Shown: positions 46,165 to 56,994, numbered from the stretch's first letter. The stretch is DNA of 64,000 nt from Amphiura filiformis (GCF_039555335.1 NC_092636.1:3501371-3565370); one strand, 5' to 3'. Numbers and translations are program-made. The notes: generated from the letters alone by a model not told the origin.

Positions 46165-46550
46165 AATTAATTATCATTGATTAATTAATATTAATTAATT
46201 AATTAATATTAATTAATTAATTAATATTAATTAATTAATTAATTAATTAATATTAATTAATTAATATTAATTAATTATTTAATTAATTAATTAATTAATT
46301 AATTAATTAATTAATTAATGTATTAATAAATTAATGTATTAATTAATTTATTTATCTATTTATTTATTTATTTATTTATTTATTTATTATTAATTACTTA
46401 ATTAATTAATTAATTAATTATTAATTTATCAATTAATTAATTATTAATTAATTAATTAATTATGAATACATTAATAATTAATTAATTAATAATTAATTAA
46501 TTGATAATAATTAATTAATTAATTAATTAATTAATTAATTAATTATTAAT
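46165..46550. repeat. TTAA/ATTA low-complexity block
   Basis: About 385 bp made almost only of TTAATTAATTAA and TTTATTTATT, no G or C except scattered single bases. Self-complementary throughout. Confidence 0.95.
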
Positions 46551-46802
46551 TACTTATACTATATCGTAGTATAACCCCAAAATATGTATCTGTGATACAA
46601 GGCCTGCTTGTGTGTCAAATATCACAGTATGCTACTGATCTGTGGCACTGTCAGATTGCATGACTAAGTCAAACATGTTCAGACAAGCAAAAGTGTCCCA
46701 ATGGCAAAGCATACATATAGACCAGAAGGACTTAACATCACCATACAAGTCGCTTACATCTTTTGCCATGGGAGGGTTATTAAATTGACATAATTTTAAA
46801 GT

Positions 46803-47383
46803 ACGAGGGGCGGTCAAAAGTTCGTAGAACAAGGTATGCTACTTTGTCGCATTGAATTTGGTCTCATTTAAAAGCCTGTTCCTTCAAAACATTACCGCAA
46901 AAACATTAGAGTTTTGCCTCACTATGGGCAGGACACACTTCAAAGGAAGACTACCTCCATGAATTCAAAGGTACTAAACCAGAAGTTAACACAGGGTCAT
47001 CATGGAAATTTCTCCCAACGGTGATGAAATTTAACAATGTGCAATTGCTGTAAATGGTGATGAGGTCCTTGATATTCAACAGCAACGAAATGGTCCTAAG
47101 AGTTCAGGGATGAAATGAGCGTCCTTGAAGATCATCTAAGGTCCAAAAGACTTGCTGACGTTACCACTAGTGATATAGTGACATTGATAATAAATAAAGA
47201 ACCAAACAAGAAAGATGAGATAGCCAAAAAATATAACATATCTGATGAAAGTGTTTTCAACATAAATACATAACACTTGGGTATTCCATGGCGTCTTCTA
47301 CATGGGGGTCCCAGAATCTTCATGCATAAAATTAATACCAGTTGACATAATCAGTTCCACACCTTCTATACACTTAGAATGTT
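46803..47383 (+). mobile_element. Decayed mariner transposon, left part
   Basis: Begins with a mariner-type terminal repeat (TACGAGGGGCGGTCAAAAG, then ACAAGG-T-TGCTACTTTGT). The plus strand carries remnants of the N-terminal half of a mariner transposase in broken frames: a second helix-turn-helix-like segment reading RLADVTTSDIV... DEIAKKYNISDESVF... HLGI, and a later stretch ending KLIP...HLECS. Many stops. The element continues at 56978. Confidence 0.65.
47367..47383. repeat. 17-bp direct repeat, left copy (putative target-site duplication)
   Basis: TATACACTTAGAATGTT, identical to 56978-56994. The two copies flank the 9.6-kb block bounded by inverted Penelope copies and lie at the same point of the interrupted mariner (HLEC codons). 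Confidence 0.7.
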
Positions 47384-48990
47384 CTTGAACAAATTCATCA
47401 GGACTGTTCCATAAAACTGTATATTTTTTCATATACTAGTCCAGGTTAAACACACTTACGTGCAGACGTTTCGATAGCTATCAGCTATCTTTCTCAATGC
47501 TACTGTTGATGTGATGATCGCTGTACAGCTGTTGTTGATCGCTGCTTGGCAACAGAGTTGCCAGACGATTTCTCCATCAACAGGTCGTCATAGATGTGAC
47601 TTAGGTTGTACTGGCCCTCGTCTCGGTTCATTGTTGCTCCTTGCTTTCTGATGGTGATGGCCTCCTTTATCCATCTTGTGTATTTATCACTCTCTTTTCC
47701 GACAATCCTTGCCTCCTCCCAATTGATGATATGATTATTGTCCACAACATGGTCAGTTATCGCAGATTTATGGATGGTAGATTGCGAAGCTTTCCTGTTG
47801 GCTCTAGTGCGGATATTGGTAGCGACTTTATCTGCCTCACTTCGATGTTCATCTAAGCGCTTCCCGAATTTTCTACCGGTTTCACCTATGTATGTGAGAT
47901 CACAGTTTTTGCATGGGATTGAATAAATGACATCCGTAGAATTTTGTGGCTCGCGTTTATCTTTCGGATGGACGAGAAGGTTGCGTAACGAGGTGTGGGG
48001 TTTCATGGCGGCATGGATGTTATAAGACTTCATGACTCTGGCGACACGCTCAGACACCCCTTCCACATACGGTAATGTCACAAATCCCCTGGATTTTTCA
48101 CTGTCGTCTTTGGCTTTCTTGCCTTTTTGCTTAGGAGTAGCCATTTTGCTCTTAACTTTATCCACACACCAGTCCGGGTATCCACACTGTTTTAAAGCAC
48201 CTTTAATTATCTTCTCCTCCTCCTCTTTGTCCTGATCTTCGGTGACAATCTTATCTTTCCTATCTAACAGTGTGCGAACAACCCCAAGTTTTTGATGTAG
48301 GGGATGGTGCGATTTGAAGTTCAAGTACTGGTTTGTGTGGGTGGCTTTGCGATAAACTAAAAGCTTCACGGACCCATCTTCACGGCGAACAATTAGAGTG
48401 TCCAAGAATGGTATCTTTCCGTCGACTTCTTTCTCGAAAGTGAATTTGATGGACTGTGTGTCATCGACTTGGTTGAGATGGTCAGTAAGCGGTATGACTG
48501 CGTCTTTGGCTACTACTTCCAGAATGTCGTCGACGTATCTTTTCCAAAGCTTGGGCTTGCATTCAATAGGGGCGGTCATGATGGCTGATTCCTCTAAGTA
48601 TTCCATAAAGATGTTGGCTGCTAATGGGGACACGGGGCTACCCATAGCCGCTCCGAATCGCTGTCTAAAAATTTTGCCGCGAAAGGTGAAGTACGTCGTG
48701 GACAAAATGAATTCCAAAAGCTCAACTACATCATCCGCAGTTAGATTAAAACCTTGCGATTGGTTGTAGTCTTTAAGCCAGCGTTCTTTACTAACTCTGT
48801 CTTTCACTATGTCTAATACTTTGCTGATGGGAGTGCAAGTAAACAGTGAGACTACGTCGTGGGAATTAAGTATGTCCCCTTCATCAATGAGAATATCCAC
48901 AAGCTCTTCTGCCAGGCACCGCTGTTTATGCATGACATTTTAGTTGTACGCACTCGCGCATGGGCACGGCATTTACAGCAGGAAATGGCG
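47384..48990 (-). mobile_element. Penelope-like element, copy 1
   Basis: Extends from about 48990 (homology with copy 2 begins near GTACAACTAA) through the RT/GIY-YIG frame to the 3' end at 47384, next to the 17-bp direct repeat. The 3' untranslated part has a hairpin (GATAGCTGATAGCTATC) followed by GAAACGTCTGC, then a tail of about 100 nt. Compared with copy 2 it has 35-45 extra bases at the 3' end. Confidence 0.85.
47500..48933 (-). CDS. Penelope-like element reverse transcriptase with GIY-YIG endonuclease (5'-truncated)
   Basis: 477-codon frame. Reverse transcriptase part: residues 24-31 SHDVVSLF (motif with first catalytic Asp), 93-108 FGAAMGSPVSPLAANI, 132-137 RYVDDI (catalytic YVDD), 171-178 DGKIPFLD. 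Linker with KPHTSLRNLLVHPKD at 311-325. C-terminal GIY-YIG nuclease: DVIYSIPCKNCDLTYIGETG at 334-353, then RKFGKRLDEH and a His/Asp-rich stretch (IHKSAITDHVVDNNHIINW). RT followed by GIY-YIG defines the endonuclease-bearing Penelope-like elements, which insert by target-primed reverse transcription. The catalytic residues that remain are intact and there is no stop, so the copy is young. The N-terminal part of the RT (fingers, PKxHK region) is missing: an in-frame TAA lies just upstream of the first ATG. The copy is therefore truncated, or an upstream exon exists. Probably not functional alone. Confidence 0.92.
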   Translation of the reverse strand: MHKQRCLAEELVDILIDEGDILNSHDVVSLFTCTPISKVLDIVKDRVSKERWLKDYNQSQGFNLTADDVVELLEFILSTTYFTFRGKIFRQRFGAAMGSPVSPLAANIFMEYLEESAIMTAPIECKPKLWKRYVDDILEVVAKDAVIPLTDHLNQVDDTQSIKFTFEKEVDGKIPFLDTLIVRREDGSVKLLVYRKATHTNQYLNFKSHHPLHQKLGVVRTLLDRKDKIVTEDQDKEEEEKIIKGALKQCGYPDWCVDKVKSKMATPKQKGKKAKDDSEKSRGFVTLPYVEGVSERVARVMKSYNIHAAMKPHTSLRNLLVHPKDKREPQNSTDVIYSIPCKNCDLTYIGETGRKFGKRLDEHRSEADKVATNIRTRANRKASQSTIHKSAITDHVVDNNHIINWEEARIVGKESDKYTRWIKEAITIRKQGATMNRDEGQYNLSHIYDDLLMEKSSGNSVAKQRSTTAVQRSSHQQ

Positions 48991-48994
48991 GGAA

Positions 48995-50060
48995 ATTTCA
49001 ACCATTTTCGCGATACCGTACAAGACGCACCTGGTCACAGTTCCTTCCAAAGCTTCAATTTCTTGTGTCCAATTACTTGAACCCGATATTATTTTTGTTT
49101 AAAAACGTTATTCCTAGAAGTTAGAAATGGTTTTTCCTTGCTTAGGCTCTTCAAAATATTAAATTCACTTCATTCAAAAGGGTTCAAAATATGCAACATT
49201 TTATCATGTCAACACTGATTATAAGATAAAAATCACCTTTTTTGATGACAATTTTACATTTTTTCTGAGGTTATCCCACTGATTGGAATATTTTATTATG
49301 AAACAACGGCCTTTGATAAATACACTGAACCTTTAGTTTCTTTCTCAATAGGTCGATTTCGTATTTTAAAGGAAAATTGAATTTACCGGTTCTTTCTACC
49401 ATGATTTTCTCTAACTTCTCGGAAGTCAATATTAATAAGTCCATGTTGATATATTTCAACCTCATCCACTCCATTAAATTTGAAATGAAATCATTTCATT
49501 GAAATGTATGAACTTTAATACTATTATATTATAAATCCGTCACAGGTAGGCCGGCCTATCTGTAACTAGCCCTTCTGAGGTGGTTTGTTTACAAACAAGT
49601 CAGCATGACATGACATGTGACACGTACTGGCTAGCTAATCGAGGAAGAGCAGTATGGAACCAGAGTCGTGTATGGAACAGAAATGTGTACATTTTCAGAT
49701 GCCAAAATAGAGATTGAGTATTATTTAAAAAAATATCTGCATGACATACTGAACTCTAAATATTACAGAGCTAGATCCAGTTTATTATGGCATTTAAATA
49801 CACGCCCGCGACACGGCGGAACAGCATTAAAAATGCAGGCTGTTGTTTAATCACGAAGAAACTACGGCCGGCCACGTTGCACGCTAGCCCGCGCCCGGGA
49901 CGCTAGCTGTGAATCTCATGGCAGCCCGGCATGGCAGGGACATGGGGAATACGTAAAACCTTCATAATTAAATTTTAATAAATAAATAAATAATAAAGTA
50001 TATTAAAAATGATTTATTGATTAAGGAAAACACTGTCTGACCCCTGCTGAAAACTGAAGC
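48995..50060. other. Interior of the Penelope-bounded block, no gene seen
   Basis: Contains a self-complementary GAAATGAAATCATTTCATTG (49485) and a G/C-richer stretch with GCCCGCGCCCGGGACGC near 49885. No frame with recognisable content. Confidence 0.4.
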
Positions 50061-50064
50061 ATTT

Positions 50065-50290
50065 CTCGGCAGCATGACTAGGCCTACTAGGCCTATCCCG
50101 CATGTAGGCCTACATCAACATCATTTCATGAAAATAAATTTCATGAAATGATGTTGATGTAGGCCTACATGCGAGATAGGCCTCATGTAGGCCTTCATCA
50201 ACATAATTTCATGAAAATGATTTTCATGAATGATGCATGATGTAGGCCTACATGCGGGATAGGCCTAGTAGGCCCAGTCATGCTGCCGAG
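50065..50290. repeat. Large compound palindrome of AGGCCTA units
   Basis: Outer arms CTCGGCAGCATGACTAGGCC / inverse at 50269-50290. Inside, TGTAGGCCTACAT occurs repeatedly, and ATCAACATCATTTCATGAAA is inverted as TTTCATGAAATGATGTTGAT around a short centre at about 50130. The whole 226 bp can fold as nested hairpins. Confidence 0.8.
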
Positions 50291-50336
50291 AGCCACTGCG
50301 GGTAAAATGAACGCCCGGCCAATTTCTGTGCTTTTA

Positions 50337-50614
50337 GGGACCGTTCACAAGCAATTGTAAGGGGGGCCTGATGCAAAAAAAAAAATCATCGCGAAACATT
50401 TTTGGGGCCCCACCTTTTAATACAGACCTCAAACATTTCAGGCCCCCCCCCTTTTTGGCATTAAAATTATGGGTCAACCCCATAGAAAAGCATTTTAACT
50501 CAATTTTTCTAGGAAATTTGTCATTTTTTTCAGGGCCCCCCTTAGGAGGGTCAAAAATTTTCAGGGTCCCCTTTTTGCTTCTTTCTCCCCTAACAAATGT
50601 TTGTGAACAGTCCC
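50337..50614. mobile_element. MITE, 278 bp, GGGACYGTTCACAA ends, TTA duplication
   Basis: Left GGGACCGTTCACAAGCAATT, right TGTTTGTGAACAGTCCC, with TTA at 50334-50336 and 50615-50617. The interior GGGGGGCCTGATGC and CAGGGCCCCC is again short G/C-rich tracts. A second Harbinger-like family. Confidence 0.8.
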
Positions 50615-50803
50615 TTATGGCCCCATTAACCTTGCCCATTAAGGTATGTTTTCTTTATTTTTACAGGCACCCCCATAACCCCCTTGTCGGCAGCACTGAG
50701 TATAGGCTTATTGATAAAGCTTAGGGGTGGTGCCATAATCATGTCTACCCCCAGGGTGGTCAATTGTCAAAAGGTCTGCCAAAATCACTTCCCACTTCAC
50801 CTA

Positions 50804-51370
50804 GGGAGGGCGAGTTAGCGCAGCGGTAGTTCCCTCGCTTTGCACCACTGAGGTCTCGGGTTCAAGCCCCAGCGCGGCCCAAGGACTCATGTGCACTTGG
50901 TTTATCCCGATTCCATGCTCACTCTCGCAGGTTTTCTCCGGGATCTCCGGTTTCCTCCTGTATCACAAAAATCGGTGATTAGTTGTTTGGTTATCAAAAA
51001 CTTCCTTCACCCAATGGAATTTGGGGAGCTGCACAGATAATTGGTGAATGTTACAATCTAAATGCGGATAGGTGTGCGCCAGGGTTCGAATTCGGCTGTA
51101 TCGCATAGCAGTTTGCTCCATATTTTGAAGTAACTGCTACCCAATTTTGCATTTGTATAGCACTTTTTATCCTGATTATGATGAATTAACCAAAAAACTG
51201 CTATGCAAATTTTTTAAACGAATTCGAACCCTGGTGTGCGCCGTTCGTCAGCAACCTAGTTGATGCGATCTGATTGTGATTATTCACCATTGCAGCGAAA
51301 TTACAGCGCTTTGAGTCCTCTAAGTTCTGGAGAAAGGCGCTTTATAAATCCAAAATTAATTATCAATTAA
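50804..51370 (+). mobile_element. tRNA-derived SINE (carries a nested MITE)
   Basis: The 5' head folds as a tRNA: GGGAGGGCGAGTTAGCGCAG at the start (A box), GGGTTCAAGCCCC (B box) and GGCCC at the end. A body with TTTATCCCGATTCCATGCTC and TCTCCGGTTTCCTCC follows. The 3' tail AGCGCTTTGAGTCC... AAAGGCGCTTTATAAAT is the LINE-related end common in deuterostome SINEs. Polymerase III internal promoter present. 51080-51233 is a later insertion. Confidence 0.8.
51080..51233. mobile_element. hAT-type MITE, 154 bp, with 8-bp target duplication
   Basis: Terminal inverted repeats CAGGGTTCGAATTCG / CGAATTCGAACCCTG, flanked on both sides by GTGTGCGC (51072-51079 and 51234-51241). An 8-bp duplication and a CAGGGTT start are diagnostic for hAT elements. 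Inner repeats AACTGCTATGC and inverse also pair. Confidence 0.9.
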
Positions 51371-51383
51371 AATGTCTGGAGCA

Positions 51384-51630
51384 GTCAAGTTAGCTCAATC
51401 GATAAGGTGTTCGACTATGGTACGAGAGGCTGCGGATTCGAACCCTGGCGGTGCCTAGTATGCTCTTGTGGAAAAACGTACTAAACTCTGGGGCTGATCC
51501 TGGTTGCGAACTTTATTTGTGGAATGTCTCATGAAGTAGCAAAGTCCCTGAATTGTGAAATGGTTTATGGAATGATGTTGGACCGTAGAAAAGTGGGGCG
51601 ATGAGCACGAAATGCCCCTTTAAAGTAAAC
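51384..51630 (+). mobile_element. Second tRNA-derived SINE
   Basis: A box-like AGTTAGCTCAATCGATAAGG and B box GGATTCGAACCCTGG, 34 nt apart. The family is also represented by a minus-strand fragment at 27200-27262. The 3' limit is uncertain, perhaps near ATGCCCCTTTAAAG at 51620. Confidence 0.6.
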
Positions 51631-52276
51631 ATGTCTCTGAAACTATACATCTCACACTAACAATACTAACACATTTTTTTGATGACTTTGACCACAAATT
51701 TTTATTTTTTAAAATATCTTAAAAATACAAGAATCTAAGCTAATTGAACAGACAGTAGTACTACCCAAGTTTTTTTAGTGGCCCATATATAGCAGAGTTA
51801 CTGCAGGGCTGCAAGCTGGTAACTTCCATGCCCTAACTTCAGAATTACTCCACAGCTACTCCATCACAAGCTACTGTATTACGGTACTCTAAGTTATTGC
51901 ACAGCTTCTCCAGCTTGGAATAGTCCTGCAGTATTGAACTCGGCTATCCATGGCTACCCAATAACTGGCCATATGAATATGGTTGTGTATGTTTATGATT
52001 GATCAGAGTGTGACAAAGTAAGGATTCACCAGAAGTTTGTTACACTTTCATAACATATTTAATTTTCTTCATGCATAGTGTATTCTACATCAATTTGAAC
52101 TGCATATTTGGATGGTGAAAGCTTTTGTCATAAGAAAAGAAACAGGTCGTTGAACTTTCCACATAGGGTCAATTTTAAAATTACACAAATCCTGTTCAAA
52201 ACCTACACTATCGTAATCCTCCTCTGGCAATAAAGATTCAGAAAAAGTATACTTTGACATACCTATGATGTACGGT

Positions 52277-52502
52277 TAGGCCTAAAAAATTGTTTGATTG
52301 GCGTAATCCGACCGGCCTAGAAATAAGCCCGACCCTAGACTTTTTTCTTACTTTTTTTGCAAAGAAATTTTAATTAATTAAAAAAATTCCACAACCTTTA
52401 TCATACGCAATTTACAGCTTAAAATGTGTGCAAAATAAAAATTACTGACCGACCTACCCTAATATTTTTATGTTATGCCAATCAAACAATTTGTTTAGAC
52501 CT
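52277..52502. mobile_element. MITE with AAATTGTTTGATTGGC ends
   Basis: Left TTAGGCCTAAAAAATTGTTT then GATTGGCGTAA; right TTATGCCAATCAAACAATTT then GTTTAGACC. About 226 bp, no coding capacity. Confidence 0.75.
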
Positions 52503-52593
52503 TCATAGAGTTACGAGCAAAAGAGTAACATTGTGACGTCATAGGTCTAATGAAAATGAAATTGTTCTGATTTTTATGAAAATGATCTCAAAT

Positions 52594-52779
52594 TAGGGCT
52601 GTGCAATAATTATGAGCCCTGGGGAGGGTAAAATTGGGGGAAAGAAATTTTTGGCGAGCCGAAAGGGGGGGGGAGGCAAGCGATTTTTGGTGGGCCGAGG
52701 GGGGGGCAAGCGATTTTGGCGAGCCGTTCGGATATTTTACCCGCCCCCCGGGGGAGCTGATAATTATTGCTCAGCCCTT
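52594..52779. mobile_element. Harbinger-type MITE, same family
   Basis: AGGGCTGTGCAATAATTATG at the left, AATTATTGCTCAGCCCT at the right, TTA on both sides. Interior rich in GGGGG and CGATTTTTGG. Confidence 0.8.
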
Positions 52780-52784
52780 ATTGG

Positions 52785-54280
52785 TCTTCTTGCAAGAAAT
52801 CAGACAAAGAGAATAGTTCTTTTAATTATCTAGGGTGCTTTCTTATTTTTGATATCAATTTCAAATTATAGAACTCAATAAGACTCGATGTGTATTGTCC
52901 TTTTTGAATTTTGATGTGTTACCAAGGTAACAAAACATCCTATACTGCACAGGTTCACCATCGGTACTTGACTTTTGCAGTACAGCATTGTAATGTGTAG
53001 GTACTCTGTGTGTACCAGTCAGGTACCTTGGGGATGATGAACCTGTCCTGGCGGCCACAATAGGGATACATGTACATAGTGCAAACTATTATTTTTCTGC
53101 TTTATCATAGGACATATAATTGGAGACCATTTCAACTTCGAGCATCCTCTGAACCCTTTTGACCTCGGGAACACCAGCTGGAACATTATTGTTTGTGTTT
53201 AAGAAAGTCCAAGCAATAAAGCAAATTTAACATGATTTGCACATCATTGTATAACATCCTTGTCCAGACGTGTCGTTATCACGCGATGTCACAATGTACA
53301 CCAGCACCAACCCTCTTCATGAATGGAACTACATATCTTCGCCCAGTTTCTCTTGAACATCCATGTTCTTTTCTGTGAAAATAGAGCAATAAAAGAAAAT
53401 AAAAAAAAATTAGTAAATAAGCTTAAACTGAAAGTTGTTATTGTGTATATCAATTACAAATATGAATCACTGATTAACTTGATAACTTAAGCTGAAATTA
53501 CAGCTAGGTTTAGGTGACAAAAACCCTGTTCTACAGGCCTGTCTGACCTAGATTTTTGTGTCTCAGGTGTGCTTTTTTTTGGAAAAAAAAACTATGAATG
53601 GAGCAAGTGAAAAAAATTGAAATTTTTTTACAGATCTTAAAATTTACAGGTATAAGGTCATTTCCACAAGAAAAATGCTCAACTGACAAACCTACATGGG
53701 TTTATTTCTGTCGCATTTGAGTGTACAAATTGTAGAATCGTGGAGGAAAAGTGAACAAAATGACAGACCATACAGGCAAAAGCAGCCTGCCTATTCCCAA
53801 TTTCAACAACACAATCTTGATGTCCATCATTTCTATTAAAAAGCAATGAGCACCAACTCGCCGTTTTTTAGTGAGTTTTGAGTACTTTCGTCACCACCTA
53901 TCCCGCGGAATGTGGGAAAATGATGGCACTTGTAATTTTTGGTTATTTTGAACAGTCTATAATTTAGTTGAAGTGCAATTTTAGCAACAGTTTTGATGCG
54001 ATGACCCCATCATTATTTCCGAACTACCCTTGCTATTATGGTGTCGTTCTTCATCAATTTCTAGCCTCAAAAGCTATTGGTGAGCAAATTCCCCGGCAAA
54101 TTCGAAGCTAGACTACCAGGGTGCATTCTACCATTGCCAATCCGTGGGTTGTATAGGGTTATTCCTGTTAATTAAAAATGTATGTAAACCCAGCTTACAG
54201 CCCCACATTTTCTAGGATGGGGGAATCTGGGATGATTGGGGTGAAGTAGGCCTACTTAAAATGCATTGCATGATAATATC
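52785..54280. other. Interior of the Penelope-bounded block, no gene seen
   Basis: Sequence at 52915-52940 (TGTGTTACCAAGGTAACAAA, ACATCCTA) repeats that at 39010-39040, as does 52140-52210 with 38830-38900, so a diverged piece of the 38.8-39.1 kb region recurs here. Confidence 0.45.
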
Positions 54281-54286
54281 ATGATT

Positions 54287-54603
54287 AGGCAAAAAAAAAA
54301 TATTATTGTGTTGCCCTCAAGTGGGAAATATAGGTCGGACGGTCGGATTTCTTTTTTTTTTATTCTCAAATATTAAATAATGCTTCTTCAATTAGGGGAC
54401 ATTTGTCAATTTTGACTTCTGGATACCTGTTAGACATCAATTAAAGACTAGTCTTTCAATAAAATATTACTTTTAAGTGAAAAACATTGAGTTTTTGAAC
54501 AAATCTGTAAAATTCATCATTCAAAAAAAAAAAAATTGTGACCCTGATTTTTCAGGATTTAGGGTCGGACGGTTGAGGGCAAAACAATAATTTTTTTTGG
54601 CCT
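54287..54603. mobile_element. MITE with TTGCCCTCAA inverted ends
   Basis: Left GGCAAAAAAAAAATATTATT, GTGTTGCCCTCAA, and GGTCGGACGGTCGG; right GGGTCGGACGGTTGAGGGCA, AAACAATAATTTTTTTTGGCC. Confidence 0.75.
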
Positions 54604-54646
54604 AACGCATGTCACACACATAACACATTTGATCGAGAAGTCTATC

Positions 54647-55512
54647 TTTAATCATGGAAGAAAGAGATAAGAAGGAACCACAACGAACGCATTCACTTTG
54701 TCCACTCCCTTTACCGACATTTAGTTGACATTGTTATTCATGAGGATTTACTTTGATCAATACCCCGCGTTAAATAGGTGATTGGTATTGTATTCCATGT
54801 ATTTGCATGTCTTCTGGAGCGTGTGTGAAGGATGATTTGAACTAATGACCTTCCGTGCAAGCACCCTATAGGATTTTCTCTGGTGACGTGATCATCGGTC
54901 ATTGATGGCCTACATCTTTTTCTTCCATTTTGCCCAATTTTTCCGAACTTTGATGATTTTTTTCTCAGAGTTGGCAGTCTTTGGCACTGAAACGAGTTAG
55001 CTAGTTACGATTATACACATTTAAACTATTAAATTAAACAGGTTTTATGTACCGGACTCAACCGGAACATTGTGCATTATTTAAGAACATTTTACATCTA
55101 TTTTTCATCGAAAAAGTCACCAAAATCTTACGTTATTTGCTAAAGATGAAACTCAGCAAAAAAACGGCCGATTTTGATTACCTTTTCGATGTTTTATAGG
55201 ACATTTTTTACACAACACGATCAAGAAAACAGTTTGACTGTAGATCCCAAAACAAAGCTACTATACATGTTCAGAGCATCAGTGAAATTCCATAATCTTA
55301 CTTCTGGGTAGCGTTTGTTTGTTCGTGGATGGGTTTGTTATAAATTTTTTTTTGTATTGATTTTGCCAAGCATCGATCGCGGTAAATGGATTATACATGA
55401 AAGGAAGTACCATTGATAGCTTTTCTTTTCATGCGTCAATAGATAAGCGGATTAAAACTTGGCCGATCGAAGTCGTTGTGGTTCCTTCTCATCTCTTTCT
55501 TCCATGCTTTAA
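54647..55512. mobile_element. Nonautonomous DNA element, 866 bp, 40-bp inverted repeats
   Basis: Left TTTAATCATGGAAGAAAGAG and ATAAGAAGGAACCACAACGA; right TCGTTGTGGTTCCTTCTCAT and CTCTTTCTTCCATGCTTTAA. Two mismatches in 40. The interior has no long frame. Confidence 0.75.
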
Positions 55513-55514
55513 TA

Positions 55515-56640
55515 CAGGCCACTGATATAGAAACCAATGATTGATTATTATGGATTGAGCTTTGGAGCTACATGTATCTCCAAATCATGTCAGAATCAGT
55601 CAAGCATAACACCACATTAGCAATGAAAATTCGGAAGTAAACAACAACGCAGATCACGATGGGTACAGCACCCCGAAAAAGCTGCTCAAATGACACATCA
55701 TCAGCGAATTGTGAGCATGGGGCCATGGTTAATCTCATAAAATAAAAATGAGCAAACTTTGGCTGCTCTGAAGATACAGATATGTCATCAAAATAAATTT
55801 CGGTACCCCGGTAACATTAAACTTAATAAAGAATTTTTTTATGTGTTTGAAAATTGGCGACGATTAAGTGACTGAAGTAGTTAAATAGTTCCATGCTCTA
55901 TCTCTGTCCGTGTTCACACTCACTGTGTCATCGTGGATAGTAGATACGAGTTCTAGATCAAATGACGCACAGACAGTAAGCTTACTTCAACCCAACAGAA
56001 GCCAGCTGCTCGGTCATAATATTTAATATTGCGCATCTCTGTGCAATATAATCCTTCTAGGTACATCCACGGCCTTGCTAACGTGCATGTTTACATACAC
56101 ATAGGATAGCCATCATTGCCCATTTACATGGCATAGCACTCAGAAATACATGCATGGCATATACATGCATGATATTGAAATCGTTTATTATTTTTTTTTA
56201 AAAGGACATTTTTTAACCTTGGGCCATTCATTAATTCAGCCTATTGAGAGCGTTTTTATTCACTTGCATACAAGATCAGATATAAAAGAAGGTGTACCAA
56301 GTGCCCAAAATCATGGGTAAAGTACAAAAAGATTTGAAAATCCTACCGCTGCTACTGCCTTGTTGCAGCACGGTGCAGAAACTCCGGAAACAAGTACAGA
56401 ATTTGGGTGCAAAGTAATGTACAATTTCAGGAAATATTTATCACTGATGATGAAACCGGATTCATTTTAAGAATATCTTAGATCAAATAATTACCTTCGA
56501 TTCGAAAATGTAGTTACTCTTGCAATATTAACACCTTTTTGCAGCATTTTTATTCCACCACGGCTATTGTTTACGTGCAGACCGCCAGCATCCATCTTTA
56601 ATTGTGTCAAGATCATAGTCTCGTTACCAGTCGTTTTAAG
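55515..56640. other. Interior of the Penelope-bounded block, no gene seen
   Basis: AT-rich, some ATGCATG-type palindromes near 56150. No convincing frame, element ends or RNA. Confidence 0.4.
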
Positions 56641-56645
56641 CTCTT

Positions 56646-56977
56646 CGGTACAACTAAGTTGCGGATTTTACGCAAAATAAACAGCGGTGCAGGTGCGTTG
56701 AGAAAAGAGAGTGATAAATACACAAGATGGATAAAGGAGGCCATCACCATCAGAAAGCAAGGAGCAACAATGAACCGAGACGAGGGCCAGTACAACCTAA
56801 GTCACATCTATGACGACCTGTTGATGGAGAAATCGTCTGGCAACTCTGTTGCCAAGCAGCGATCAACAACAGCTGTACAGCGATCATCACATCAACAGTA
56901 GCATTGAGAAAGATAGCTGATAGCTATCGAAACGTCTGCACGTAAGTGTGTTTAACCTGGACTAGTATATGAAAAAA
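56646..56977 (+). mobile_element. Penelope-like element, copy 2 (internally deleted)
   Basis: From 56703 to 56977 it appears identical to the 3' end of copy 1 (47410-47700, opposite orientation), including the last 66 codons of the frame (KESDKYTRW... to SSHQQ-stop at 56902-56904) and the 3' hairpin. Just upstream it also shares ATAAACAGCGGTGC and GTACAACTAA with the 5' side of copy 1. It is therefore an internally deleted copy lacking about 1.2 kb of RT sequence, not a simple 3' fragment. Confidence 0.85.
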
Positions 56978-56994
56978 TATACACTTAGAATGTT
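56978..56994. repeat. 17-bp direct repeat, right copy (putative target-site duplication)
   Basis: Identical to 47367-47383. Its first five bases (TATAC) also fit the Penelope 3' end, so the duplicated target could be as short as 12 bp. Confidence 0.7.

Noticed and set aside
47385..47420. CTGATGAATTTG... in the Penelope copy 1 tail as a hammerhead core
   Set aside because: CUGAUGA is present but the second core strand reads GAAC, not GAAA, and no pairing helix II was found.
47298..47432. Short minus-strand frame MKKYTVLWNSPDEFV...
   Set aside because: It spans the Penelope 3' end, the 17-bp repeat and the mariner, so it is a junction artefact despite its protein-like look.
50371..50724. 117-codon frame on the plus strand
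   Set aside because: Covers a G/C-tract-rich MITE; composition driven by homopolymers.
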